Below are positions 37,387 through 45,052 of a stretch of DNA of 64,000 nucleotides, in pieces. The position numbers were made by a program, and so were the translations under genes. Origin of the DNA: Formosa sp. (GTDB lineage: Bacteria; Bacteroidota; Bacteroidia; Flavobacteriales; Flavobacteriaceae); NCBI GenBank assembly GCA_018673215.1, contig JABHDE010000007.1, forward strand, positions 1 to 64,000, in the 5' to 3' direction. The notes below the pieces were generated by a model. That model was not told the DNA's origin. It did no database searches and was given only the letters and a program-made list of their open reading frames with translations. Position 1 is the first letter of the stretch; every line of letters begins with the position of its first letter.

Positions 37387-39075
37387 TTATTTTCTGTAAA
37401 ACGTAGTTTCAAATGTAGAACTATTTCCAACATTATCGGTTACAATGATTTTTAAATTGTTTTTTATATCTGTAATAACTTCATCATTAAAATCGTGAGT
37501 GAGCGTTTGTGATTTAGCATCGTATTCCATTAGAACCCATTGATCGTTGATAGTTGCTCTGTAATTTTTGATTCCAGAAATTTCATCTGAAATTTTTACT
37601 TTCAAGTAGCGATAGTTACTTATCCAACTGTCGTCCTTAAAATTTATTGCTTTAATTTTCGGTTTTTCATCATCAATTCCTAGGGTGTAATTGCCTAAGT
37701 ACTTTGTGCGAGCTGTCAATATATTCCCTCTTTTATTAGTAGGGGTATAGTAAAGTATATTGCCGTAGCGAGAGACGCTTCCAATATATAATTTGTCTTT
37801 ATCACTTTCTTCATATTGACTGATGTCAAAACTTATGTTCATTGATTTTTTTAAGGGAATGATTGGTTTGTGTAGTTTTAAGGTGTCGTTAGTCACTTCA
37901 AAACTGATTGCAATATCTTCATAGAAAGAGTCTTTATAAATTTGAACACTGACACGGTCTTTTTCTAATAAAGTTTCTTCGTTTGCAGTAATTTGTCTTA
38001 GGTTAAATGGGGGTGACTTAAGTTGAGGAAGATCTTTTTTTAGTCCTATGATTGGGATGGTTAAATTTGATTGATTGCCTTTAAAATCACTTATGGATAT
38101 TTTATAAATGGAATTTGTGTCTTCTTTTATAAAAACCCTTCCTTGTCTTGCATGGTTTTTGAGTAGTTGTAAGGGATTGTTACTTTCGATGAATAATTTT
38201 TGAATGCGCTTCTTTGTTTCAAAAAAGTAGGCATAATCAATATAACGGTTTAGGTGTTTGGTTTCTGAGAACGAAAAACGTTTGAAATCTACTTCTAAAC
38301 TTTTAGTTCCATTAAATTGTGTACTAATTAGACTCACACCATTTTTGTTTGAAGCAAAGTCTTGTCTGTCTGTGCTAATAATACCAAATCCAACATCCCC
38401 AAAAGCTGTAACTTGTTCTGTTTTGTAATCCCCGTTAGGGAGTTTTATAACTCTAATTTTGACTCTTGACGTTTGACCATTGATATGACTTCCTTCAGAC
38501 AATGAGTAACCAAATAATTCGTACACCATAGGTTTGGTTGTGTCTTTAATATCAAAACCAAATAACATGGGGTTCATTGGGCGCTCTTGCTTATCTCTAA
38601 TTTCAAAATGAAGATGCGGGCCACCTGAGCCTCCTGTGTTCCCTGTGTAAGCGATGATTTCCTTGGCAGAAATTTTCAGATCTTCAGCTTTAGGAAAAAG
38701 TTCAATTTCAAAAGTTTCTTGCTTGTATTGTTGTTTTTTGACATAAGCCTCGATTGTGGATGAGAATTTTTGAAGGTGAGCATACACTGTAGTGTAGCCA
38801 TTTGGATGTGTGATATATAATGCTTTTCCATAACCATATCGTGATATTTTGATTCGACTCACATAACCAGACGCAGCGGCATATGTTTTTAACCCTTGTT
38901 TACCGCCTGTTTTTATATCCAGTCCAGAATGAAAATGATTCGATCTTAGTTCGGCAAACGTTCCAGATAAGACCAATGTAATGTCTAGAGGGCTAGAGAA
39001 ATAGTCTTGAGGATAAGGCGTTTGAGCGTTACAAAAAGAAAAACATGATACAATTAAAAATAATACTACTTTCAT
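37387..39075 (-). CDS. M23 family metallopeptidase (LytM-like)
   Basis: A 562-aa envelope protein. After a signal peptide (ending near FCNA) comes an N-terminal LytM/M23 domain (about 30-180) with the zinc-ligand motifs HFHSGLDIKTGG and GPHLHFEIRD, both intact. A long C-terminal beta-rich region (about 190-560) of Ig-like modules follows. Active M23 enzymes cut peptidoglycan cross-links; the intact ligands predict activity. It is upstream of and coupled to the TonB receptor gene. The C-terminal region probably positions it in the envelope; that part is inferred. Confidence 0.9.
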   Translation of the reverse strand: MKVVLFLIVSCFSFCNAQTPYPQDYFSSPLDITLVLSGTFAELRSNHFHSGLDIKTGGKQGLKTYAAASGYVSRIKISRYGYGKALYITHPNGYTTVYAHLQKFSSTIEAYVKKQQYKQETFEIELFPKAEDLKISAKEIIAYTGNTGGSGGPHLHFEIRDKQERPMNPMLFGFDIKDTTKPMVYELFGYSLSEGSHINGQTSRVKIRVIKLPNGDYKTEQVTAFGDVGFGIISTDRQDFASNKNGVSLISTQFNGTKSLEVDFKRFSFSETKHLNRYIDYAYFFETKKRIQKLFIESNNPLQLLKNHARQGRVFIKEDTNSIYKISISDFKGNQSNLTIPIIGLKKDLPQLKSPPFNLRQITANEETLLEKDRVSVQIYKDSFYEDIAISFEVTNDTLKLHKPIIPLKKSMNISFDISQYEESDKDKLYIGSVSRYGNILYYTPTNKRGNILTARTKYLGNYTLGIDDEKPKIKAINFKDDSWISNYRYLKVKISDEISGIKNYRATINDQWVLMEYDAKSQTLTHDFNDEVITDIKNNLKIIVTDNVGNSSTFETTFYRK

Positions 39076-39178
39076 AAAACAGGATAGAACGCTAATTTAT
39101 ACAATTGAAGGTAAATAGAAAAATAAATAAAAACATGAACAGCTTTTAGCAAATAAATAAAAAATTAAGCAAAAACAA

Positions 39179-39209
39179 TTGCGATATTTAATATGGAATG
39201 TTAAATTTG
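39179..39209 (+). promoter_or_regulatory. Promoter of the coiled-coil protein-zapA unit
   Basis: TTG (39179-39181), a 20-nt spacer and TAAATTTG (39202-39209) match the Bacteroidota consensus exactly. It ends 23 bp before the ATG at 39233. Confidence 0.7.
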
Positions 39210-39232
39210 TGAAATAGGTATTGAAACTGTAA

Positions 39233-39523
39233 ATGAGCAAAATCGAGCTAATTGTCAATTCTTTGGAGCAAAAAGTGCAACACGTTTTGCGTGAACTCAC
39301 TGAATTAAAAAAAGACAATTTGTTTTTAAAAGACGAGCTAATCAGAGCAAATGATTTAAATTCTAAACAATTGCTTGCGCTTCAGCAAAAAGAAGACGAT
39401 TTTAAAACGCTCAAATTTGCAAATTCAATCCTAGGCAGTGACGAAAGTAAAAGAGAAACTAAGCTTAAAATTAATACTTTAATCAAAGAAATTGATGATT
39501 GTATTTCTAAGCTATCAGATTAA
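39233..39523 (+). CDS. Coiled-coil protein upstream of zapA
   Basis: A 96-aa, entirely helical, charged protein with heptad-like repeats over most of its length (VNSLEQKVQHVLRELTELK onward), no signal peptide and no cysteine. The spacing to zapA is 12 nt in the same orientation. In size, composition and pairing with zapA it resembles ZapB of E. coli, which forms a coiled-coil network with ZapA at the Z ring. The sequence alone does not prove that. The conserved gene order in Bacteroidota is recalled rather than searched. Confidence 0.8.
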   Translation: MSKIELIVNSLEQKVQHVLRELTELKKDNLFLKDELIRANDLNSKQLLALQQKEDDFKTLKFANSILGSDESKRETKLKINTLIKEIDDCISKLSD

Positions 39524-39535
39524 AGTTTACAGTCC

Positions 39536-39838
39536 ATGAGTGAACGGTTAAAAATAAAATTATCCATAGCCAATAGAGTATATCCATTGACTATTACTCC
39601 CGATCAAGAAGAAGGGCTTCGATTAGCCGCTCAAAAAATTGATTCGACCATAAGACAATTTGAAAAAAGTTACTCTGTTCAAGATAAGCAAGATGTGTTG
39701 GCCATGTGTGCCCTTCAATTTGCCACTCAAAATGAACAAAAAAATATAGATAAAACAAGTTTAAATGAAGACTTAGAATCCCGTCTGATTGCTGTAGACG
39801 AATTATTAGAATCCCATTTAAACAACAACGTTCTTTAA
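39536..39838 (+). CDS. zapA: Cell division protein ZapA
   Basis: A 100-aa FtsZ-associated protein. The N-terminal ZapA domain has LKIKLSIANRVYPLTI and the EEGLRLAAQKID helix; a C-terminal coiled coil follows. ZapA tetramers bundle FtsZ protofilaments at the septum. It is the second gene of a unit with the coiled-coil protein. A 6S-type RNA begins about 16 nt after its stop codon, the same order as zapA-ssrS in E. coli. Confidence 0.92.
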   Translation: MSERLKIKLSIANRVYPLTITPDQEEGLRLAAQKIDSTIRQFEKSYSVQDKQDVLAMCALQFATQNEQKNIDKTSLNEDLESRLIAVDELLESHLNNNVL

Positions 39839-39854
39839 ATAACATTAGGTTACT

Positions 39855-40022
39855 GCCTATATTGATCATTTTTTTGATAAACTCAACGGAAATTCTTTAA
39901 AAAGGAGTGCGTTTAAGTTGTAAAAGCATGCTGTCCAGTCACAGATCCTTGATCAGCTTTTCAACTCTAAATCTTGTATTTATGGAGTTTATACAAAGAC
40001 CAGATTGATATAGGCTTTTTTT
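39855..40022 (+). ncRNA. ssrS: 6S-type RNA (ssrS; 6S-Flavo-like)
   Basis: The segment folds into a long rod. The closing stem GCCTATAT (39855-39862) pairs with ATATAGGC (40008-40015), followed at once by a T tract (40016-40022). An inner stem TAAACTC/GAGTTTA (39878-39884 with 39985-39991) and an upper stem AGTTG-T-AAAAGC/GCTTTTCAACT enclose a small apical bulge and leave two internal single-stranded regions. This is the 6S layout: it mimics an open promoter and binds RNA polymerase. It sits directly after zapA, as ssrS does in E. coli. I recall a flavobacterial 6S motif (6S-Flavo) but could not run a covariance search. No coding frame in it is credible. Confidence 0.82.
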
Positions 40023-40041
40023 ATAAATTAAACTATCAACT

Positions 40042-41619
40042 ATGGAATCCAACACTATACTCATTGTTTTAGGTGCCACTGTTTTAGGATTTGTCCTAGG
40101 ATTAGTGATTTCTAAAGTCCGTGAAAAAAGCAATGCCTCTCAAATTACTAAAAATGCAAAACGTGAAGCAAACTCAATTATTTCAAAAGCTAAACTCGAA
40201 GGAGATTCAATCAAAAAAGATAAAATATTTCAAGCGAAAGAACGTTTTTTAGAGTTAAAAACAGAACATGAACAAGTTATTTTGTCTAGAGAGAAAAAAA
40301 TGAGTGAAGCTGAAAAACGCACTCGTGATAAAGAATCGCAAATATCTTCTGAACTTTCTAAAAACAAAAAACTATCCATTGACTTTGAATCTAAAATCAA
40401 AGACTATGATCACCGTCTACAAATTTTAAACAAACGTAAAGAAGAAGTCGACAAAGCCCATAAAAGTCAAATTATGCAACTGGAAGTGATTTCTGGATTG
40501 TCTGCCGAAGATGCTAAACATCAACTAGTAGAATCTTTAAAATCAGAAGCAAAAAACGATGCCATGGTCTTTATTCAAGATACCATGGAAGAAGCAAAGC
40601 TTACAGCGGAGCAGGATGCTAAGAAAATTATCATTAATACCATTCAACGCATCGGTACAGAAGAAGCGGTTGACAATTGTGTGTCTGTATTTAACATAGA
40701 GTCTGACGATGTAAAAGGGCGTATTATTGGTCGCGAGGGCCGTAATATTAGAGCGATTGAAGCTGCAACGGGAGTTGAAATTATTGTGGACGATACACCA
40801 GAAGCAATTATTTTATCTTGTTTTGATTCCGTTAGAAGAGAAGTTGCTCGTTTATCCTTACATAAATTAGTAACTGATGGTCGTATACATCCAGCACGTA
40901 TTGAAGAGATTGTAAAGAAAACGCAAAAGCAAATTGAACAAGAAATTATTGAAGTTGGAAAAAGAACTGTTATCGATTTGGGTATTCATGGCTTACACCC
41001 TGAATTAATTAAGACTGTTGGACGAATGAAATACCGTTCGTCATATGGTCAGAATCTATTACAACACTCAAGAGAAGTTGCCAAATTATGTGGAGTGATG
41101 GCCGCCGAATTAGGGATTAACACTAAGCTAGCTAAACGAGCGGGACTCCTTCATGATATTGGAAAAGTACCAGATGCAGAAGCTGATATGGAAACTCCTC
41201 ACGCTATTTTAGGAATGCAGTGGGCTGAGAAATATGGAGAAAATGCAGAGGTTTGTAATGCTATTGGGGCGCACCACGACGAAATTGAAATGAAATCGTT
41301 ATTATCTCCAATTGTACAAGTTTGTGATGCTATTTCAGGAGCACGCCCAGGCGCACGCCGTCAAGTTTTAGATTCATACATTCAACGTTTAAAAGATTTA
41401 GAAGAAATCGCTTTCGGATTTAGTGGAGTTCAAAAAGCTTATGCAATTCAAGCAGGTCGTGAACTTCGAGTGATTGTAGAAAGTGAAAAAGTAAGCGATG
41501 AAAAAGCTGGAAACTTATCTTTTGAAATTTCTCAAAAAATTCAAACAGATATGACCTACCCTGGACAAGTAAAAGTCACAGTCATCCGTGAAACACGTGC
41601 GGTGAATATTGCTAAATAA
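40042..41619 (+). CDS. rny: Ribonuclease Y
   Basis: Membrane-anchored endoribonuclease (525 aa) that initiates mRNA decay. An N-terminal transmembrane helix (about 5-24) is followed by a long charged coiled coil (30-210), a KH domain with [15 protein letters not shown] (about 230) and an HD domain with HSREVAKL and GLLHDIGK (about 340-375). Length and order are those of RNase Y. The start is 20 bp after the T tract of the 6S RNA, so readthrough or an internal promoter must drive it. A terminator follows. Confidence 0.96.
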   Translation: MESNTILIVLGATVLGFVLGLVISKVREKSNASQITKNAKREANSIISKAKLEGDSIKKDKIFQAKERFLELKTEHEQVILSREKKMSEAEKRTRDKESQISSELSKNKKLSIDFESKIKDYDHRLQILNKRKEEVDKAHKSQIMQLEVISGLSAEDAKHQLVESLKSEAKNDAMVFIQDTMEEAKLTAEQDAKKIIINTIQRIGTEEAVDNCVSVFNIESDDVKGRIIGREGRNIRAIEAATGVEIIVDDTPEAIILSCFDSVRREVARLSLHKLVTDGRIHPARIEEIVKKTQKQIEQEIIEVGKRTVIDLGIHGLHPELIKTVGRMKYRSSYGQNLLQHSREVAKLCGVMAAELGINTKLAKRAGLLHDIGKVPDAEADMETPHAILGMQWAEKYGENAEVCNAIGAHHDEIEMKSLLSPIVQVCDAISGARPGARRQVLDSYIQRLKDLEEIAFGFSGVQKAYAIQAGRELRVIVESEKVSDEKAGNLSFEISQKIQTDMTYPGQVKVTVIRETRAVNIAK

Positions 41620-41641
41620 AATAATAGGTATTTTAGGAGTT

Positions 41642-41671
41642 AAAAAAAGCAGCTTTCGGGTTGCTTTTTTA
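41642..41671 (+). terminator. rny terminator
   Basis: AAAAAAGCA (41643-41651) pairs with TGCTTTTTT (41662-41670). The hairpin has a GC-containing loop region (GCTTTCGGG), and the T-rich arm provides the U tract. The stop of the convergent xerD gene lies at the 3' edge. Confidence 0.8.
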
Positions 41672-42565
41672 GGCTCTAGGGTGAAATTTTAACATGGCGT
41701 CTTTAAGATGGCTCTTATCAACGTGCATGTAGATTTCGGTTGTAGTAATACTTTCGTGCCCTAACATCATCTGAATGGCTCTCAAATCAGCCCCATTTTC
41801 TAGAAGATGGGTTGCAAAGGAATGCCTGAAGGTGTGCGGAGAAATATTTTTTTTAATTTCTGCTTTAGCTCCCAAGGTTTTTACAATAGTACAAATCATT
41901 GCCCTGCTGAGTTGCTTGCCACGACGGTTTAAAAATAAGGTATCGTTAAATGGAGTAGCAATCTTCATTTGTACTCGGACATGGTTTTTGTATAAATTGA
42001 TGTATTTTTGGGTCAATGGTCCAATTGGAACAAAGCGTTGTTTGTTGCCTTTTCCAGTGACCTTTATGAAGCCTTCATCAAAAAATAAATCTGAAATCTT
42101 AAGCTCTGTAAGTTCGCTCACACGAAGTCCACAGCTGTACAGAGTTTCGATAATGGCGCGGTTGCGTTCGCCTTGAGGGCTGCTTAAGTCAATTGCTTCT
42201 ACAATACGATCTATATCTTTAACCGATAGGGTATCGGGTAATTTACGACCTATTTTAGGGGCTTCAATACGTTCCAAAGGATTGGACTCAGTATAATTTT
42301 CAAAGATCAGATAATCATAAAAACTACGCAAACCAGAAATGAGTCTCGATTGAGTTCTTGGATTCAGTTCTTTTGCCATTTCATAGATAAATCCTTGTAG
42401 GTGTTCTGTTGTAATTTGAAGGGGACTAAGCTGCATATCGTTTGTTTCAAGATATTGTATCAGCTTATGAACATCATGAGTATAGTTGTTTACAGTGTGT
42501 ATGGACATGCCGCGCTCAATTTTTAGATATAAAGCAAAATCTTTTAAGGCATTATTCCACTTCAT
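41669..42565 (-). CDS. xerD: Tyrosine recombinase XerD
   Basis: Site-specific recombinase of 298 aa resolving chromosome dimers at dif. The N-terminal SAM-like domain (1-90) and the catalytic domain show Arg in SCGLRVSEL, Lys in GKGNKQR, HTFRHSFATHLL (His-Arg), LGHESI (His) and the nucleophile Tyr in TTEIYMHV. No prophage or integron context is present, so it is a housekeeping XerC/XerD protein, consistent with FtsK 6 kb away. XerD rather than XerC is the likely paralog, but the two are hard to separate by eye. Confidence 0.93.
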   Translation of the reverse strand: MKWNNALKDFALYLKIERGMSIHTVNNYTHDVHKLIQYLETNDMQLSPLQITTEHLQGFIYEMAKELNPRTQSRLISGLRSFYDYLIFENYTESNPLERIEAPKIGRKLPDTLSVKDIDRIVEAIDLSSPQGERNRAIIETLYSCGLRVSELTELKISDLFFDEGFIKVTGKGNKQRFVPIGPLTQKYINLYKNHVRVQMKIATPFNDTLFLNRRGKQLSRAMICTIVKTLGAKAEIKKNISPHTFRHSFATHLLENGADLRAIQMMLGHESITTTEIYMHVDKSHLKDAMLKFHPRA

Positions 42566-42944
42566 TAGACTGTTTTTTAAATATTTTTAATTTGATTGTA
42601 ATTGCCCACGTCCTGTAAACAAATATAACAAAGGTATTTTATAAATACAGCCTTGGTCTAAAAAAACCAATTCTGTTGTTAATCATTCATAAATAATAAA
42701 TCGTCATTACTTTTTTGTTTGACAATTATAAAAACATTTTAAATCAAGTTGTGATTCATTAATTTTAAGCTATTAACCATAGATATTATAAAATGGAGTA
42801 AAAGAATTTGCTGCGAATATTGGGTGTGTTTTTTAACGCTCTTGATGGTTAAATTTTAGGGAAAGAAATCAAGAAACTGTGTGGGATTAAATAATTAATT
42901 TTATCTATCCATACCATAGAAAGTAATGTTTCAACACTCATAAA
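42566..42944. other. 380-bp intergenic region without a gene
   Basis: Apart from the xerD -7 boxes I see no coding frame. An 8-bp inverted repeat, TTAACCAT (42773-42780) and ATGGTTAA (42845-42852), frames a 64-nt segment, but no terminator or promoter is associated with it. The rest is AT-rich sequence. Confidence 0.5.
42620..42636 (-). promoter_or_regulatory. Tandem -7 elements upstream of xerD
   Basis: On the minus strand TACCTTTG (42629-42636) and TATATTTG (42620-42627) are two perfect TAnnTTTG boxes one base apart, 54-71 bp before the xerD ATG. No TTG at the -33 distance for either. Confidence 0.4.
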
Positions 42945-42980
42945 ATAAAAAATCCGAAACATAAGTTTCGGATTTTTTTT
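42945..42980 (-). terminator. tRNA-Ser terminator
   Basis: AAAAAATCCGAAAC (42947-42960) pairs perfectly with GTTTCGGATTTTTT (from 42965), with loop ATAA. On the minus strand it follows the tRNA gene directly and ends in a T tract. The stem is symmetric, so it can work on either strand. Confidence 0.9.
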
Positions 42981-42981
42981 G

Positions 42982-43066
42982 CGGAGAATGAGGGATTCGA
43001 ACCCCCGGAGGTGTGACCCTCAACAGTTTTCAAGACTGCCGCATTCGACCACTCTGCCAATTCTCC
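42982..43066 (-). tRNA. tRNA-Ser(UGA)
   Basis: An 85-nt class II tRNA on the minus strand. The acceptor stem is GGAGAAT/ATTCTCC with discriminator G. The D arm is followed by anticodon stem GCAGT/ACTGT and loop CTTGAAA, anticodon TGA. The long variable arm (GAGGGTCACACCTC) is the serine signature, and the T loop is GGTTCGAATCC. CCA is not encoded, as usual in Bacteroidota. Confidence 0.97.
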
Positions 43067-43075
43067 AACGGGCTG

Positions 43076-43105
43076 CAAATATAAAAGGGTTTTTAGTTCT
43101 ATCAA
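43076..43105 (-). promoter_or_regulatory. Promoter of tRNA-Ser
   Basis: On the minus strand TTG (43103-43105), a 19-nt spacer and TATATTTG (43076-43083) match the Bacteroidota consensus exactly. The -7 box ends 9 bp before the tRNA 5' end. Confidence 0.75.
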
Positions 43106-43192
43106 ATACTTTTAGTAATTATTTTTAAAAAAAATTCATCTATTTTAAGCAATTATTAAGATTATTTTTTACCGAACCGTTTTAAAATTATT

Positions 43193-43200
43193 TACTTTTG
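43193..43200 (+). promoter_or_regulatory. -7 promoter element of the nitroreductase-kdnA unit
   Basis: TACTTTTG matches TAnnTTTG and lies 15 bp before the ATG at 43216. The TTG at 43198-43200 belongs to this box, so it is not a start codon. Confidence 0.5.
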
Positions 43201-43215
43201 GAAAAAACCTTACCT

Positions 43216-43848
43216 ATGAATATTTTAAAAGCCCTTGAATGGCGTTATGCAACAAAAAAATTTGATTCTGAAGCTATTATTCCAGAAGAAACGATTGCTT
43301 TACTAAAAAATGCCTTCAACCTAACGGCAAGTTCTTACGGACTTCAACCGGTTAAATTACTACTGGTTAGTAATAAATCAATTTTAAATGATTTAGTTCC
43401 TTTGTCTATGAATCAAAAGCAAGTAGGTCAGGCGTCGCATCTGTGTGTATTTTGTGTTGAAACCAATATTGATGAAGCCTATATCAGAGCCTTTTTTGAT
43501 CGCATCATTTCTATTAACAATACTCCAGATGAAGTTTTAGATCCATTTCGAAGCAGTGTTATAAGTAGTTTTGAACAAAAATCAGAAGATGAAATTTTTA
43601 AATGGGGTGCTAAACAAGCCTATTTAGCGATGGGGAACATGCTCACTGTATGTGCTACTCAAGAAATTGATGCTTGTCCGATGGAAGGTTTTAATCCTGC
43701 TGAATACGACCGCTATTTAAAGCTTAATGAGCAAGGCCTACGTTCAGTACTTGTGATGCCCATTGGATACCGTGCATCAGATGATATGTTTGGCACAATG
43801 AAAAAAGTACGTAAACCCCTAAATGAATCAATAATAGAACTTAAATAA
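43216..43848 (+). CDS. Nitroreductase family NAD(P)H-dependent oxidoreductase
   Basis: FMN-dependent oxidoreductase of 210 aa, with RYATKKFD near the N-terminus, SSYGLQPVK (FMN phosphate binding), QKQVGQASH and a C-terminal MPIGYR/KVRKP pattern typical of NfsB-like enzymes. Physiological substrate unknown. I start it at the ATG at 43216 rather than at the in-frame TTG at 43198, which lies in the promoter box. It is 7 nt upstream of kdnA on the same strand; the operon may be accidental, since no oxidoreductase of this type is known in Kdo8N synthesis. Confidence 0.88.
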   Translation: MNILKALEWRYATKKFDSEAIIPEETIALLKNAFNLTASSYGLQPVKLLLVSNKSILNDLVPLSMNQKQVGQASHLCVFCVETNIDEAYIRAFFDRIISINNTPDEVLDPFRSSVISSFEQKSEDEIFKWGAKQAYLAMGNMLTVCATQEIDACPMEGFNPAEYDRYLKLNEQGLRSVLVMPIGYRASDDMFGTMKKVRKPLNESIIELK

Positions 43849-43855
43849 ACCTACT

Positions 43856-45052
43856 ATGCCCGGATTTGAACTTTTTGGCGTTGCCGAACGAAACGAAGTA
43901 AATGATGTATTAGACAGTGGCGTTTTAATGCGCTATGGATTTGACGGTATGCGACAAGGCCACTGGAAAGCAAAAGAATTAGAACAAGCCATTCAATCTC
44001 GTTTTGAAGTAAACCATGCCCAATTACTTTCGAGCGGAACCGCTGCGGTAAGTCTTGCACTCGCATCTGCAGGCATCGGAGCTGGTGATGAAGTTATTAT
44101 GCCATGCTTTACATTTGTGGCAAGTTTCGAAGCCATTCTTATGTTGGGAGCGACCCCTATTCTTGTTGATATTGACGATACTTTGACTTTAGATATTGAG
44201 GCTGTCAAAGCGGCTGTCACACCTAAAACCAAAGCTGTTATGTGTGTGCACATGTGTGGAAGTATGGGAGATTTAGACGCTTTAAAAAAGATATGTAATG
44301 AACACAATCTATTTCTTATCGAAGATGCCTGTCAAGCAATAGGAGGGACCTACAAAGGAAAAGCTCTTGGTACCGTTGGGGACTTGGGTTGTTTTTCGTT
44401 TGATTTTGTTAAAACCGTTACTTGTGGAGAAGGAGGGGTAGTTATTACTAACAATAAAGAATTTTACACTCATTCCGATCAATATAGCGATCATGGACAC
44501 GATCATGAAGGAAATGATAGAGGTGCAGAAACCCATCCAATTTTAGGTTATAATTTTCGTATTTCAGAGTTAAATGCTGCCGTGGGTGTTGCACAATTTG
44601 GTCGTTTAGATGAATTTTTAGCAATTCAAAAAAAGCATTATACAATAATAAGAAATGAGTTGTCTAACATCGCAGGTGTCAGTTTCAGAACCGTTCCAGA
44701 AGGAGGTGAAGAAAGTTATGCGTTTTTGAATTTCTTTTTAAAGGATTTAGAAACGGCTCGAAATGTAAATAAGGCATTTAAAACTAATGGGATAGATGTA
44801 TGTTTTCACTATTTTGATAACAACTGGCATTACATCCGGAAATGGGAACATCTAAAAACACAAAAATCTTTATTCCCTTTAAGTCAAGAAGTCAAAAATG
44901 GATTAGCGTATTTAAAAGATAAAAATTTTGATAAATCTGACCATTTTATAGGACGAAATTTATCATGTTTAATTAAACTGTCTTGGACAGAATCAGAGGT
45001 GAAACAAAGAGCTCAAACCATGGCTAAACTCATTTCAGAAGCAATTGCTTAA
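43856..45052 (+). CDS. kdnA: 8-amino-3,8-dideoxy-manno-octulosonate aminotransferase (KdnA)
   Basis: PLP-dependent DegT/DnrJ/EryC1 aminotransferase of 398 aa. KdnA transfers an amino group to the 8-oxo-Kdo made by KdnB, giving 8-amino-Kdo for lipopolysaccharide. Several features match the Shewanella KdnA as I recall it: the N-terminal MPGFELFG, the DxMR-xxW-K pattern (FDGMRQGHWKAKELEQ), IEDACQAIGG (PLP Asp157), the lysine in SFDFVKTVTCGEGG (Lys186) and the SDHGHDHEG-DRGAE-HPI block. A kdnB-like and a kdsB gene exist in the same window at 60 kb. The assignment is strong but rests on recalled similarity and on this pairing. Confidence 0.85.
   Translation: MPGFELFGVAERNEVNDVLDSGVLMRYGFDGMRQGHWKAKELEQAIQSRFEVNHAQLLSSGTAAVSLALASAGIGAGDEVIMPCFTFVASFEAILMLGATPILVDIDDTLTLDIEAVKAAVTPKTKAVMCVHMCGSMGDLDALKKICNEHNLFLIEDACQAIGGTYKGKALGTVGDLGCFSFDFVKTVTCGEGGVVITNNKEFYTHSDQYSDHGHDHEGNDRGAETHPILGYNFRISELNAAVGVAQFGRLDEFLAIQKKHYTIIRNELSNIAGVSFRTVPEGGEESYAFLNFFLKDLETARNVNKAFKTNGIDVCFHYFDNNWHYIRKWEHLKTQKSLFPLSQEVKNGLAYLKDKNFDKSDHFIGRNLSCLIKLSWTESEVKQRAQTMAKLISEAIA

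Noticed and set aside
41775-42176. 133-aa frame opposite xerD
   Set aside because: It is antisense to the catalytic domain of a well-supported recombinase, and the composition is that of a shadow frame.
43198-43215. TTG start adding six residues to the nitroreductase
   Set aside because: The TTG is the last three bases of the -7 box TACTTTTG; the family start fits the ATG at 43216.
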